Under the pieces are notes generated by a model. It was given only the letters and a program-made list of their open reading frames with translations. It was not told where the DNA came from and searched no databases. Both the position numbers and the translations under genes were made by a program. From contig JARDYH010000004.1 of the NCBI GenBank assembly GCA_029215795.1, positions 206,006,017-206,070,016 of the forward strand: a stretch of 64,000 nucleotides of DNA, given 5' to 3'. Position 1 is the first letter of the stretch; each line of letters opens with the position of its first letter. The stretch comes from Anniella stebbinsi (lineage: Eukaryota > Chordata > Lepidosauria > Squamata > Anniellidae). Shown here one piece after another: positions 1 to 10,370 of the stretch.

Positions 1-294
1 AAATGCTCAGGTTTAAGGATCATTAAGAGGTCGAAATTGAGGGCAGGGCAGTCGAACACACCCAAAGATGGAGAGGGCAGAGCCAACATTCATGGCTCCA
101 ACTCTCTACCCTTTTTAAGCCCTCACATGTTTGGGTGAATGGGCTATACTCTCCTGGGAACGTTACTATGAATTCTTCTTGGATGGCAGGACTACAGGGC
201 TGACGTGATGACTTCCTGTTCTCCAGAATTCAGCATTACACCACAGTGAATGCATATTTCTTTGCTTCCAATGCAAACCTCAATCAATATACAC

Positions 295-525
295 ATAACT
301 TCACATTAGCATGTCTATTCAGAAGTATGCTCCACTGAATTCAATGGGATTTACTCCCAGGTAAGTGGGTACAGGATTACAGCCTAAAATAATTTATCTT
401 CATTTTAAAAAAGAAAACAAAAGCTTTACAACACAATCTAATACATGCTTACTCAGAAGTAAATCCCATTCAGTTCAATGGATCTTATTCTCAAGTAAAT
501 AGGTAGAGAATTGCAGCCCTAATTC
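295..525. repeat. Two short palindromic TTACTC-type repeats
   Basis: Two degenerate copies of one short interspersed repeat lie at about 295-390 and 435-525. Each holds a left arm ending in CAGAAGTA, a centre like CCCATTGAATTCAATGGGA and a right arm like TTACTC-AGGTAAGT, closing with 'ggattgcagcc' or similar. The same pattern recurs at 4748-4835, 28996-29100 and 49870-49965. The inverted arms and small size fit a non-autonomous DNA transposon (MITE). The class is inferred from structure; no clean target duplication was found. Confidence 0.5.
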
Positions 526-1132
526 TGTACTGAAAGAGGCTTTTGAAGGTTTTAAATTGTGATAGTAAACAATTCCCTGAAGACATTCCCAGTTACTGTT
601 TTTAAAATGTATGTTTATTCTTGACAGGTACAAAAGGTTTATTATATCTTGATTTCTTGGCCATACTTTAAGAATGTATTTCATTGTGTGTTATTGTGGG
701 AAGGGTCATAGTGCACTACAGCGAATGAGAAATATTAAAATCCAAATATTAAAACCTCCCAACCACTATGTAGGAAGGTAATTGCTGTGTGTGTTTTTCT
801 GGAGTTGGAAGTGGGTTGCAGACATTCCAGGGTGAGCTATCTTTGTTTATTTGGTGTAGAGTTTCCCCATAAAGTCAGCCAAATGATACTGAAGCAATGT
901 GTCCTTCTTTGCATTTTCTATCAGTCAAGCATTGCAAGGTAATGGGCTTCTAATCCTGATCCCGCCGCTGAAAATAGCCCTTCCAAATGTAGAGGTGTCC
1001 TTAGGGAATGTTTTTGAAATCCTCAAGTGACTCCCAGCACTATTTTAATTCGACTTGACCGTGTCGGCTGTTTCAGAGGACCTGTTGCATAATGAGATGG
1101 CTGGAGCTCACATCAGAATTTCAAGCACTATG
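526..1132. other. No recognisable feature
   Basis: Single-copy-looking sequence of mixed composition. It has no long open frame, no repeat shared with the rest of the window and no simple-sequence tract. The same holds for 1-294. Confidence 0.5.
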
Positions 1133-1137
1133 GTTTC

Positions 1138-1703
1138 TGTGATGCTTTATCCTAGCCCCTTGCTGCTGCTGCCCCTGTCCCACTTTTACTATTAGGCCCC
1201 ACAGCTCTACAGCCCAGCAACCTGGCCTCAGACAAGCATCTATGTTCCCACTGCCGCCAGTACCTTCCTCAGGTACACTTCAATGACCACACCAGTTGAA
1301 TGAAATTAACAAGATTTATTAACATAAAGTATATTGCGTGCACAGTAAGCTTATTGGTTTCCTTAGTTCAACAACGTATTGGTTACAGGCACAATGCTTG
1401 TATGTTTCAATACTTTCTGTTCATAACATGTTTTAAATATAAACTTCCACATTCTACATTTCTCCTGCATACTCTACCCACTCTAAGCTACACTACACTC
1501 TTTCCCACATCTAGTTCCACCAAAATAATAAAACAAGTTGGCCCTTCCTAGCTTCTTATCTAGTCAACAACAACTCCCCCCCCCCGCAGCTCCTGTCAGC
1601 TAAACACATAAATACATAGACCTCTTTTCTAACTCCTCCCACTCTCATACAGCCAGCCAATCCAGGCACTCTCCTGCCCCCATCCAATCAGCTGAACATC
1701 ACA
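1138..1703 (-). mobile_element. Solo LTR, family 1 copy 1
   Basis: The element is bounded by a perfect 7-bp inverted terminal repeat (TGTGATG at 1138, CATCACA ending at 1703) and flanked by a direct 5-bp target duplication GTTTC (1133-1137 and 1704-1708). The minus strand carries an AATAAA signal near 1320 and an AT-rich TATA-like motif near 1610, so transcription would run leftward. It shares long stretches with 30424-31243. No internal gag-pol sequence is attached, so this is a solo LTR left by recombination. The 5-bp duplication fits several LTR retroelement groups; the family cannot be fixed further. Confidence 0.85.
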
Positions 1704-1796
1704 GTTTCTATTAGTCTTTTCTCCAAAGTACAATTTGTATTCTAATATACTAATACTAAACAGTCTATCCGCCTCTTTCTCTCTCACACAACCACA

Positions 1797-1946
1797 AGCA
1801 CTTGGGGCTATCCAGAGTCCTGAAACCAATCCCCAAAATAAGCTTAGCACTTTGGATGGCTCCTTTAGCGTTCTTCCTGAAACCTAGAGTGGATTCACAG
1901 CCCCACTGACATCGGAGCCATCAGCCTTCACTGTATAGACTGTCTA
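1797..1946. repeat. Palindromic MITE-like repeat, partial
   Basis: This segment matches 54883-55060 in its right half: 'ctcctttag', then 'cctgaaa', then 'ggattcacagcc', then 'gagccatcagcct'. The fuller copy at 54883 is a palindrome. The left part here is more degraded. Probably a small non-autonomous DNA element. Confidence 0.45.
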
Positions 1947-2170
1947 AAACAGAGAACCATGTCTTGGTTTGGGTTCTTATCATCCTATATATATACAAAA
2001 CCAAATCAAAATTAATCTAACTGAAATTTGCATTACAGATGTATTCTTGGTCATCATTTTCATGCATATGAAACCCATCCCTGGGTATAGAAGTCCCATA
2101 ATTGCCTAACTTTTCCACTGGAGAACTACATGGGTAGTTCAAGTGAAGAAAATTGTGTGTCACTCAGCAA

Positions 2171-2472
2171 CAGGGGTGCTGAACATCTTTTAGCCCAAAG
2201 GACAAAATCAATTTCAGAGAAGCTCTCAGGAGCACCACTCTAGAGGCAGGTGGGGCGAAAATACCAGCATGGTCTAACTTAAAGGATTTACTGTCCCTAA
2301 CTAAGCCTTGGGAGAGACATTTTTACCTTTTAGCATGGGAAAAAATAATTGTGCAAATACCAGGGGAGGAAATCTGCAGTCTGGTGAAAAGCAATGGGGC
2401 CTGGGGAAGAAGGCTGGGCCACCTGTGGACCCTGGATGGATAAATTTGGACCCCAGGTGGGCCAGATCTTTT
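2171..2472 (+). mobile_element. Non-autonomous hAT-like element (family X), copy 1
   Basis: The element begins with CAGGGGTGCTGAAC and shares ordered blocks with 8266-8602 (minus) and 62545-62853 (plus): 'tttcagag-agctctcagg', 'aaataccagcat', 'taacttaaag', 'gagagacatt'. The family has short CAGGGG-type ends and about 300-340 bp of non-coding sequence. The right end here is unclear because an LTR-like repeat begins at once. The hAT assignment rests on the ends and on the imperfect 8-bp duplication at the 8266 copy. Confidence 0.55.
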
Positions 2473-4370
2473 TGTAATCTAGCTGTCAGTAAAAAAATCA
2501 TTTTGTGAAGATGGTTTTACATGCACTCGTTAAACCATCTGAATGCATTATCTCATGCTTTTCTGGCCTCAAGTCCCTTCAAGGCTGGAGCAAAACTCTT
2601 GTGAATTAGACTGGATGATTTCAGATGGTCTCCCTTACCACCACAACTGAAAGCCTAGGAACACCACCAGCTGGTGATTGGCTAAGGAGGTTCACCTCAC
2701 AATTGTCAAAAGACTTTGGTTATAAAAAAAAGGGGGGGGCTATGGCTTACCCTCTTCTTTGATTGCTGTTGTTTGTCTTCATCTTTGTCATGTTTTCAGC
2801 TTATGACTACAAATCTCATCTTGTGGTCCCTGTTCTGTGTGAAGACCTGTCTATATAGACAGTTTTAGGTAGCTTTTGTTATTTTCTGACTGAAGTATTG
2901 TTTCTGTCGGATGTCAGGTGCTTCATGAACAATTCACTAGGCTGGCCTAGTGAATTGTGAGTTGAAAGCTTGGCAATTGTTGTGAGAAAGTCTGTCTCTG
3001 TTCTGTGTTTATCTGTGGCTGCTGGCCAAGGCCTTGAGGTTCCTTGAGAATGAATGTTTGTTTAGAAAAGGTGGGGGCTATCTTGCAAGCTGTCTGTCAC
3101 ATAGAGTCGTCATCAAGAGGAGGTTGAACTGTGCCGCCCTGTTGGCACATGAGTTTGGATTACAGGCCTGAAGCCCTGTCTGTCAAAGTGGCTTGGAATT
3201 AGCCAGCCTCCATCCTATATAGTGGAACGAGCAAAGGGGAGGCCCTTTGCTAGGAATTCGTCTGTTCGTCTGTTCTACGGTTACCATCTGTTCTACGCTT
3301 GCCATGAAACTCCTCGTGTTTGGGATTCTATCTGGTTTGGAGATGTTGGATGCACTCTGTACATGTTCTGTTGCTATTTGGACTTGGAATTTCTAAGAAC
3401 TACGCCATGAAAAGTGCTCTGAGGCTTTTCATAGATTTGGACTTGCAGATTACTGTTCTGGATTCGTGTTCTATAGCCTGCTTTCCCTGCATGGAGCCAA
3501 AGTACGGGCACAGGGAAAGTTTCCGAGGCTGATCGTTGCTGTTCAGGAATTGTGTGTGTGTGTGTAACCTGCAAGAGAGTCTTCCTCAGAGCCAAAGTTA
3601 CAAGCAAGGGAGGTTTCCTAGGTTGAAGAGGTTCGTCCCCTGACATCTTACTTACGTGATCAGCTAAGTGTTCCTGGCAGGCTGAGTCTGGTTTGGTACA
3701 AGATGGATCTGTGTACTGTCAGACTTCATGCACTTCTGTGCTGGGGTTTCTCCTTTGAGTTTTGCTCATGTTCCTGATGAGTCAATGAGTGTGGCCGCTG
3801 CTGACTGTTTCGCATGGGACAAGAGGGAAACTCTAAATGTCTCCCCCTGAGTGATTGCTGTTTGCATTAAGCCATTGTACCTGAAAGCTATCTGGTCCGT
3901 CTTCAGCTTCAAGTGTGTGTATGCAGAAATGAAATCGTTATGCTTGAATTCCGTGTGATTTCACAATAAAAGAGGTCTCACCATTTTGGAGTGTGTCAGT
4001 TTGCCTAAAGTTCGTGAGCAGAAGCCTGGGGTGGGTTTGAGTCACGACAGTTTCCAAACTTATAAGTCTTTTATTCCCCTTTCTTCCCTTTTCCCAATAA
4101 ACTTAACACCTACTTCCAAAGTTGTGTGTTGTTTCTTCCCAAGTTAGCCTTGGTACTAAATCCAGAACTTTCTGCTTGCTACTGTTTAAAGTTTCTGGCA
4201 TACAGCTTTGAAAGAAGTGTGCTGGTTCTTATTTTGTAAGCCCTTGGAGTGTCCTGTAGGGTCTGAGAGCCCCTGGAAGTAAGGGGTGGTGGCAGCCTAC
4301 ATTGCTGGGTTGTCATTCAACCTGAGTAATCTTTTGTCCTGCCTACAGTGCCAGGAGCTGGGGCAACCCT
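2473..4370 (+). mobile_element. LTR-like repeat, copy A, split by a nested LTR
   Basis: Two separated blocks (2473-2904 and 4050-about 4370) align in order with the uninterrupted copy at 50181-about 50910. They contain a TATA-like 'ttataaaa' near 2721 and an AATAAA signal near 4097 followed by a GT-rich stretch, as in a U3-R-U5 layout. The gap between the blocks is exactly the solo LTR at 2905-4049. Outer ends and target duplication could not be fixed, so the element might include some internal sequence. Confidence 0.6.
2905..4049 (+). mobile_element. Solo LTR, family 2 copy 1, nested in another LTR
   Basis: This 1145-bp insertion runs from TGTCGGATGTC to GTCACGACA (5-bp inverted ends TGTCG/CGACA). 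It is flanked by the 5-bp direct duplication GTTTC (2900-2904 and 4050-4054). The empty site is preserved in copy B at about 50596, where the same host sequence is continuous. A TATA-like 'cctatatag' lies near 3213 and an AATAAA near 3966, about 85 bp before the 3' end. The poly(A) neighbourhood 'aataaaaga-gtctcac' and a later 'gtcagtttgcc' are shared with 39397-40603. No coding internal region is attached. Confidence 0.88.
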
Positions 4371-5612
4371 TTTCTTCTCTGCACAGTTGACATTATGCAC
4401 AGGTTAGCATGAGCCTGTAGAAGCCATTTTCCAAAATGGCCACCAACCCATCTCCTACTGCGTCTATCTCACAAACTGCAGCACCTACTTTCATAAAATA
4501 TGCATGACGGTACTTGCTGCTTGCTTCTGTCTAGTTTTCTTGCTGCAGTTTTCTTGCTGAATGTTGTTCTTGGCCTTGGTTTTTAATTGAATTGTTTTTC
4601 ATGTTTTGATCTATGGCTTTGTTTGTTTTGCAAACTTCCTTGAAACTCTTTAGGGTGAAAGGCAGTCTATCATACTAATTTCTTCCAGTACTGGGTGTGG
4701 CAGCTCTTGCGAATGCTGGGTAAGTCTGCAATCCCAGACAAAACTGTAATCATACACACACACACATCCCAAGTCCCATTGGATTCAGTGAGACTTACTT
4801 CTGGGTAGACACACATAGGATTGTGCCATTGGCCAAAGCTCCATCTCCTTTTTGTGGAATTGTTTCTCTCCTGCTACAGTCAGCTTCCTTGGACCATTGC
4901 CTGGGGTTCAGTACACCAGCAGAGCCCACCACTGACACCTACCTGCCTTGGGCCCACATAAAATACTAAAAAACAAATTCCAGTCTAGCATTTCAAGCAT
5001 CTCTGGGCTGTTTAAATTTCTGAAGAAGACACATACCATTTAATTTCCCACAAAGCCCTAGAGTACTGCTACACTGAAGGCTTTATGGGAATGTAAAATG
5101 GCTGCTAAGCCCAGTTGCCTGATGCCGTTCAGGATGCTTCTGAAGCTGCTGTCAGACAAGCCTGCCTGAGCCCATCAATGAAAGAGATGCCCCACCAAAG
5201 GACTCTTTGTCCATGGTTATCTCAACCCTGGAGCCATCCCTGACTGGGAAATGTTCACCTTGCACTGGATCAAGCTGCTTTCCTTGCTGTACATGTTCTA
5301 TGAGCTTCTTGATCCTTATACAGACTGATCAGAGCCAACGTTCTCCCAAACACCAGCCGCTCTAAATAGAAAAATTAGGACTGGTATCAAAGGTAGGCAT
5401 GAATGGGCACCTGCCCCAACAGGCCTCACTGACAAGAGCTCCGTCTCATCACCAATCTGCTCAATCACCTTTCTCCTGCTCTTGCCCAGATAATCCTGGT
5501 GATGAGAAGGAGGAGCAGTAGTTGCCATTGCCTAATTGTTCACAAGCTTTCTGCCTTTCAAGCAAACGTGAGAAAGAGGATGAGGAGCAAGAGCAGCTGG
5601 TGACAGCGATGG
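4371..5612. other. Mostly unannotated, one short palindromic repeat
   Basis: Apart from a TTACTC-type short palindromic repeat at 4748-4835, which includes a short CA run, this is sequence with no recognisable gene or repeat. The small open frame at 5316-5528 (minus) shows no domain and no codon signal. Confidence 0.4.
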
Positions 5613-5657
5613 TCAATCAATCAATCAAATATTTATTACGGTCATAAGACCAGCATA
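5613..5657 (-). mobile_element. 45-bp LINE 3' stub with target duplication
   Basis: A very short insertion, '(tcaa)n-atatttattacgg' through 'cagcata', is flanked by perfect 11-bp direct repeats GACAGCGATGG (5602-5612 and 5658-5668). The tail-like TCAA repeats sit at the left, so the parent element is read on the minus strand. This is the pattern of target-primed insertion by a LINE that truncated almost at once. The exact LINE clade is not decided by so short a piece. Confidence 0.75.
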
Positions 5658-5879
5658 GACAGCGATGGTAGATTCACTGAGAGAGGGGGACCACTGAGGG
5701 TTGCCCGAGGGCCCGCAAAACACTGGAGTGAGCACTGAGAAAAATAAGTAGCTAACAAGTAGCTACAATGTTGAACCAGAACTGGGGAAGCATCAAAGTT
5801 CCTTGAGGCAGTTACCCTGTCACCGACAGGGCTGTGGCAGTAAAATGGGGCAGGAGGAAAAAATTATGTAAGAGGAGGA

Positions 5880-6101
5880 GGCTATCAATGGCTACTAGTC
5901 CTGATGGCTATATGCTACCTCCAGTATCAGATGTCGTGAGCCTATGTACACCAGTTGCTGGGGTACATGGGTGGGAGACTGCTTTTGCACTCATGTCCTG
6001 CTTGTGGGTTTCCCCATGACTCCCACAGTGGTTGACCACTGTTTGGACAGAATGCTGGTCTAAATGGACCCTTGGTGTGATCCAGCATAGCTCTTCTTAT
6101 G
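5880..6101 (+). mobile_element. CR1-group LINE 3' end
   Basis: The sequence holds the conserved order of a reptilian CR1 3' end: 'atcaatggctactag', 'ctacctccagtatcag', 'ccagttgctgggg', 'catgtcctgcttgtggg', and finally 'gatccagcatagctcttctta'. It is non-coding 3' UTR truncated at the 5' side. A further tail-like piece, 'ccttgagctccttggtgg', follows up to about 6160 and may be a SINE or LINE tail. Other copies lie at 6904, 19609, 26096/28345, 29145 and 32310. Confidence 0.75.
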
Positions 6102-6194
6102 TACAGTGCCTTGAGCTCCTTGGTGGAAAGATATGGTATAAATTAATACATAAAGCTGTTCTTCCTAATTGCAAGTTTGGAGCAGCTATGGAAA

Positions 6195-6236
<42 letters not shown>
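6195..6236. repeat. (GAT)n microsatellite
   Basis: A nearly pure ATG/GAT trinucleotide tract of about 42 bp. It generates poly-Asp on one strand and poly-Ser on the other, which explains the low-complexity open frames over it. Confidence 0.95.
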
Positions 6237-6238
<2 letters not shown>

Positions 6239-6903
6239 CTGACATAGAAGCAAATCACACTTGCCCCCTCCATCCTCCTCAGGAAGAAAAGCAGACTTCC
6301 CATCATCTAAAATTACCAGTGGCTATATTCCCAGATCTTCATTACACAATAAGCAGACCATAAAACAGGAACTGATGGATACATTGAAATTCACCAAGGG
6401 TATCTCTAAGCATGACATAACATGAATGAATGAGCCAGATAGAATCAGGAAAGTAATAAAAATGACAGAAAGGTGAAAGTAAATGCATCATGGTCTCTCT
6501 GGGCATCAGGTAAATATAGATGACATTTAGAGGAATGGATTAGCAGGACTGGAGTTAGCAGTGTCACATACAGTCTCACATGGGCATGTGCTCCCCTCCC
6601 CATCAGGGGTATAAGAATAGTAATCAACAAACTCTGTTAGTTACAATCTTAATAATCAAGTCCTACTAGATTATATTTGGAGAACACTAAAGAGCAAAGC
6701 ATTTACACTTCCTCCCCAATACCTCCCAGGCCCTTGATCCCAACAAGCTTTGAAATGTCTTCAATCCCACCTCCAGTGCTATAAACCATATTCTCAGGAA
6801 ATAAACACAAAGGACTTGTGACAACTGGATCAGATCAGCTGGGACCTCTCCCTGATCCAGCTCATATTCATAGATGCGGCAACCATCACCAACCTGGCAT
6901 GCC

Positions 6904-7447
6904 TTAAGAACTTAAGAAGAGCCATGCTGGATCAGACAATGGGTCCATCTAGTCCAGCACTCTGTTCACACAGAGGCCAACCAGCTGTCAACCAGGAACC
7001 CACAAGCAGGACACAGGTGCAACAGCACCCTACCACCCATGTTCCCCAGCAACTGGTTTACATAGGCTCTCCTACTGGAGGTAGCACATAGCTATCAGGA
7101 CGAGTAGCCATTGATACCCTTCTCCTCCAGGAATTTATCCAGCCTGGTGGATAAATTCAATTGGTGGCCATCACTACATCTTGTGGTAGTGAATTCCATA
7201 GATTAACTATGCACTGTGTGATGAAGTACTTCCTTTTATCTGTCCTGAATGTCCTACCAATCAGCTTCATGGGATGACCCCAGGTCTCCCTATCCACATT
7301 CTCCCCACCATGCATGATTTTGTACACCTCTATCATGCCTTCCCTTACCTTCATTTTTTCCAAGCCAAACAATCCCAGCTGTTGTAACCGTCCCATAGGG
7401 GAGATGCTCCAGCTTCTTGATCGTTTTATTTGTCCCTTTCTGCACAT
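6904..7447 (-). mobile_element. CR1-group LINE, C-terminal ORF2 fragment plus 3' UTR
   Basis: Read on the minus strand, 7447 to about 7157 encodes the end of a CR1-group ORF2. Hallmarks seen are LEKMKVREGMIEVYKIMHG, then GHPMKLIGRTFRTDKRKYF, then VNLWNSLPQDVVMATN. The 3' UTR follows to 6904, ending with TCTTCTTAAGTTCTTAAGG, the usual repetitive tail of this group. The copy is strongly 5'-truncated and keeps no RT or endonuclease domain. It is the best-preserved CR1 coding remnant in the window. Confidence 0.88.
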
Positions 7448-8265
7448 CCCCAGACATCCACTTGCAGCTGTAAGATTCAAACATGGCCTATCTTATGCCT
7501 GTGATCCACAGTGCATAGGCCTGAATCAATTTCTGGATTTAGCACCTGAAATAAGGAGCATGAGATATGTAAACCATATTCGAATATTATAGCCCCACAT
7601 AGATGCCTGGGGACTTTGGGTACAAAGCATTGGTTGTGTCCTGTCCCTTCTATGAAAGTCAGCTCCCAACCTTGCCTGGAACAGTTCTGTTGAAGTACCA
7701 GGAAGATCAGATTTTCAAAGAGCTGTCCAGCAGAGAGCACAGTAGAAAGCAAGGACTAAGCTGCAACTGAGAGCTTTATATGAAATGCTGATGCCCCACC
7801 CCTTCCTAGCTTGTCAGCAGAGTCCCAATCCTGAGCATACTTCCTCCTCATAAGTAGGGCTCAATGATATCTGATGTGTGGCAGATGGGCACTGCTTCTC
7901 CAGCTATGAGCTTCTGTCCATACCCACGGCTGCCTTTTTTCATGGTGAAAAAAGTGAACCTGGTGGGCCTGATTCAGGGGAATGGGACCATTCCAGATCC
8001 TTGGGTGCTTTCAATGCCACAGCCTCACTGAGTGGGCCATTTCTCCCACTGATGGTCCCGGAAGACATTCTTCGACTTGCCCAGACTCTGTCAACCACTA
8101 AGACCAGCAACAGGTTCCTCCTCTTCCACGGTCTCCTCATGTTCCAGGGATGTCCTGGCAGGAAGCTGGTGGGACACCACAAGTTGTCTGTTCTACTCTT
8201 TCCTCTTACCCCCCCCCCACACACATTTAGTGCATCACCAAATCATATTATTTCCCCCTTTACCA
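7448..8265. other. No recognisable feature
   Basis: Non-repetitive sequence as far as can be judged. Open frames of about 90-150 codons on both strands overlap each other and show no domain or signal, so I treat them as chance. A C-rich tract lies at 8210-8220. Confidence 0.4.
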
Positions 8266-8602
8266 CAGTGGTGCAGAATCTCAGGTCAAATCCAGTCCAA
8301 TGGGCATCCCCAGAAGACTCCACCCTCTTCTCCTGACCTCACCCCTTTTTCCCAACTGCCAATAGTTTGGTGGTTTCCAGGGTTTTCTGCAGTCCCCCCC
8401 CCCATTCTACAGGTTGAAATGCCTCTCCTAGTTACTGCTTTACTTACTGGGTGTAAGAGCTTTAAACTATAATATGCTGGTATTTGGTTTTTGGCCCTGC
8501 CTCCTTTTGACTTTGACCCTGGCCAACCATTACAATGCAGCCCCAAAGAGCTTCTCTGAAATGCAGTTTGACTCTAGGGCTGGAAGTTGTTGTGCTCCCC
8601 TG
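8266..8602 (-). mobile_element. Non-autonomous hAT-like element (family X), copy 2
   Basis: This is the reverse-complement copy of the element at 62545. Its ends are CAGTGGTGCA (8266) and GCTCCCCTG (to 8602). It is flanked by imperfect 8-bp direct repeats CTTTACCA/ATTTACAA (6 of 8 identical), as expected for an old hAT-type insertion. It has no coding capacity. The length of 337 bp is close to the other copies. Confidence 0.65.
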
Positions 8603-8629
8603 ATTTACAACTTTCTATCCTTTCAGCAA

Positions 8630-9250
8630 AAATGTCCATGCCCTGAATATTTCCCACTCTGACTATTGCAATCCTTTTCTTCTATAGTCTCACCTTTGTC
8701 CACCTACATCCATGCATCCCTCTGCTGCAAAAATTATTCACCTCTCTCATCATTCTGACCAGGTGACCCCTCTCCTTAAATCCCTTCACAGGCTTCCTGT
8801 CCAGATCTGGCACAAGTTCCTTGTCATTGCCTTCAAAGTCCTCCCTAGCCTTGCCCTTCCATATGCCTTTATGCTTATCCCAACACATCACTTCCTGTGA
8901 TCTTTGCTTGTCCAGCTCCAGCACCGTCAGCTGTCCCTAGGTCTCCAGCTCTCTGAAACAACTCCCATTTTCCTTGCTGGCCCTTATGCATCTCAGAATG
9001 CCTGTGTGTTATTACCTCCCTTATTTCTTTTAATTCCCTCCTCAGAACTCATCAATTCTAGGAAGTCCTGAATCATCCTCCTAGTCCCTATATCTTATTC
9101 TAACTAAGCCAAGCATGTGCAATTGAAATTATCCTGTGATCTTCCCCTGCCTACCCATATCTCAGTTCTCACCTTCCTCTGTTGTTTCTATGTAAGCCCA
9201 TCAGGATAGGGACCTGTCACACCTGTTCTTTGTAAAGCATCAGGTACATA
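8630..9250 (+). mobile_element. Ancient L2/L3-like LINE remnant
   Basis: The plus-strand reading at 8712-8900 resembles the C-terminal segment of Jockey-superfamily LINEs: HHSDQVTPLLKSLHRLPVQ followed by a hydrophobic FLVIAFKVL. The 3' part has 'gtaagcccatcaggatagg' and 'tttgtaaagcatcaggtaca', like the conserved tails of L2/L3 elements. Stops and shifts interrupt the frame on both sides, so the copy is dead and old. Confidence 0.65.
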
Positions 9251-9254
9251 GATA

Positions 9255-9302
9255 GGAGGAGGAGGAGGAGGAGAAGGAGAAGGAGAAGGAGAAGGAGCAG
9301 CC
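9255..9302. repeat. Purine-rich GGA/GAAGGA tract
   Basis: (GGA)n passes into (GAAGGA)n over about 45 bp, directly after the LINE remnant. All-purine strand. Confidence 0.9.
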
Positions 9303-10249
9303 AGATTGGGAAGAGGTGTCATCTGATCCACCCCATTAATTGAAATGAAACTTCACCTGCAGTTATTTTGCTTTCACTTTTCATCCATTTTACATGACAA
9401 TCCAATAGAAAAATCCAAAGGAAAAAAGATTGCAGGGAGGTGCAGACAAATTATTATATTTTGTACAATGAAAGGAAGACATTTTAATTACTTAAACTGT
9501 CATTACCGTAGGTTGATTTAATCCTGCCACCATTGTGTTACATCAAGTCTACATTTTTCTCTCCCACTCACTCTTTTCTCTCTCTTTGAGAGGGTGACAT
9601 TCCCCTGTGTCTTCTATCTCCGTTGTGCTAATTAATATTACAAGACAACTAGATTAATCATGAAGTATTACTAGTGACAAAAAACCACCCTCTGTACTTC
9701 TGCCAGCAGTTCGTTTAAGTAATTAATCTCATTGAATTCTGGTGTGGGGATCAAAGTGTTTCACATGGTAGTCATCATTTCAAGTTGGCCAATGGAAAGC
9801 AATAAAACAAAACAAAGAAACAGCAAGGGGATCCTCCTAGGAAAAGAATAAAGAACTTTACGTTTTAAAGTTTAAAATTAAAAGCATCACTCATTGGGTC
9901 TATCTGGGCAACAATAGTGGGTAAACCTCGAGCAATTGTAACGCTGACATCACATTGATCATCGCTTTAGTATTCTTTGGAGTTACTTCCCTAAATTGTG
10001 TTAGCCAATCTTTATGGAAAACTCCATTCTTGCCAATGTTCAGTGTCTTTTATTATTGATTTTTCAACCATAACCCCCCTTTGACATATTAAAAAGTAAA
10101 GGCCCATTATATCCAGCCTTTGCAAACACCAAACTACCAGTGCGTTAATATCTGGAATTTGAGAATATTCTAGAAATAGGCTAATCGTTACGTCTGAGCT
10201 TTAATGGATAATCTGAGTTTTCCTCCCTTAATCCTCTGTTATGAGTACT
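9303..10249. other. AT-rich single-copy block, candidate conserved non-coding element
   Basis: No repeat of the window occurs here. 9470-9830 is rich in TAAT-core motifs ('ttaattactt', 'gctaattaatatt', 'gtaattaatctc') set in otherwise complex sequence. This is the texture of developmental enhancers and other conserved non-coding DNA. Conservation itself cannot be seen from one sequence, so this is only a candidate. Confidence 0.3.
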
Positions 10250-10370
10250 GAGGCTGAATTTCCATCAGATTTCTGCCATGTCACATGGATGGCCAGTTTT
10301 GAAACAGACGGCTAGACTAAATAGACCTTTGGCCTCAGTAGTCCTCAATGGCTACTCTTACATTCTTTGC
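10250..10370 (+). mobile_element. Degraded CR1 3' end
   Basis: 'ggctagactaaatagacctttggcctcag' near 10311 matches the CR1 3' consensus 'ggactagatgggcctttggc', with a degraded 'cttacattctt' tail. Short and old. Confidence 0.5.

Noticed and set aside
1138..1703. Gene promoter with TATA, CCAAT and poly(A) signals
   Set aside because: The terminal inverted repeat, 5-bp duplication and second copy at 30424 show that it is a solo LTR.
6032..6306. Poly-Asp / poly-Ser frames
   Set aside because: Both arise from the (GAT)n microsatellite.
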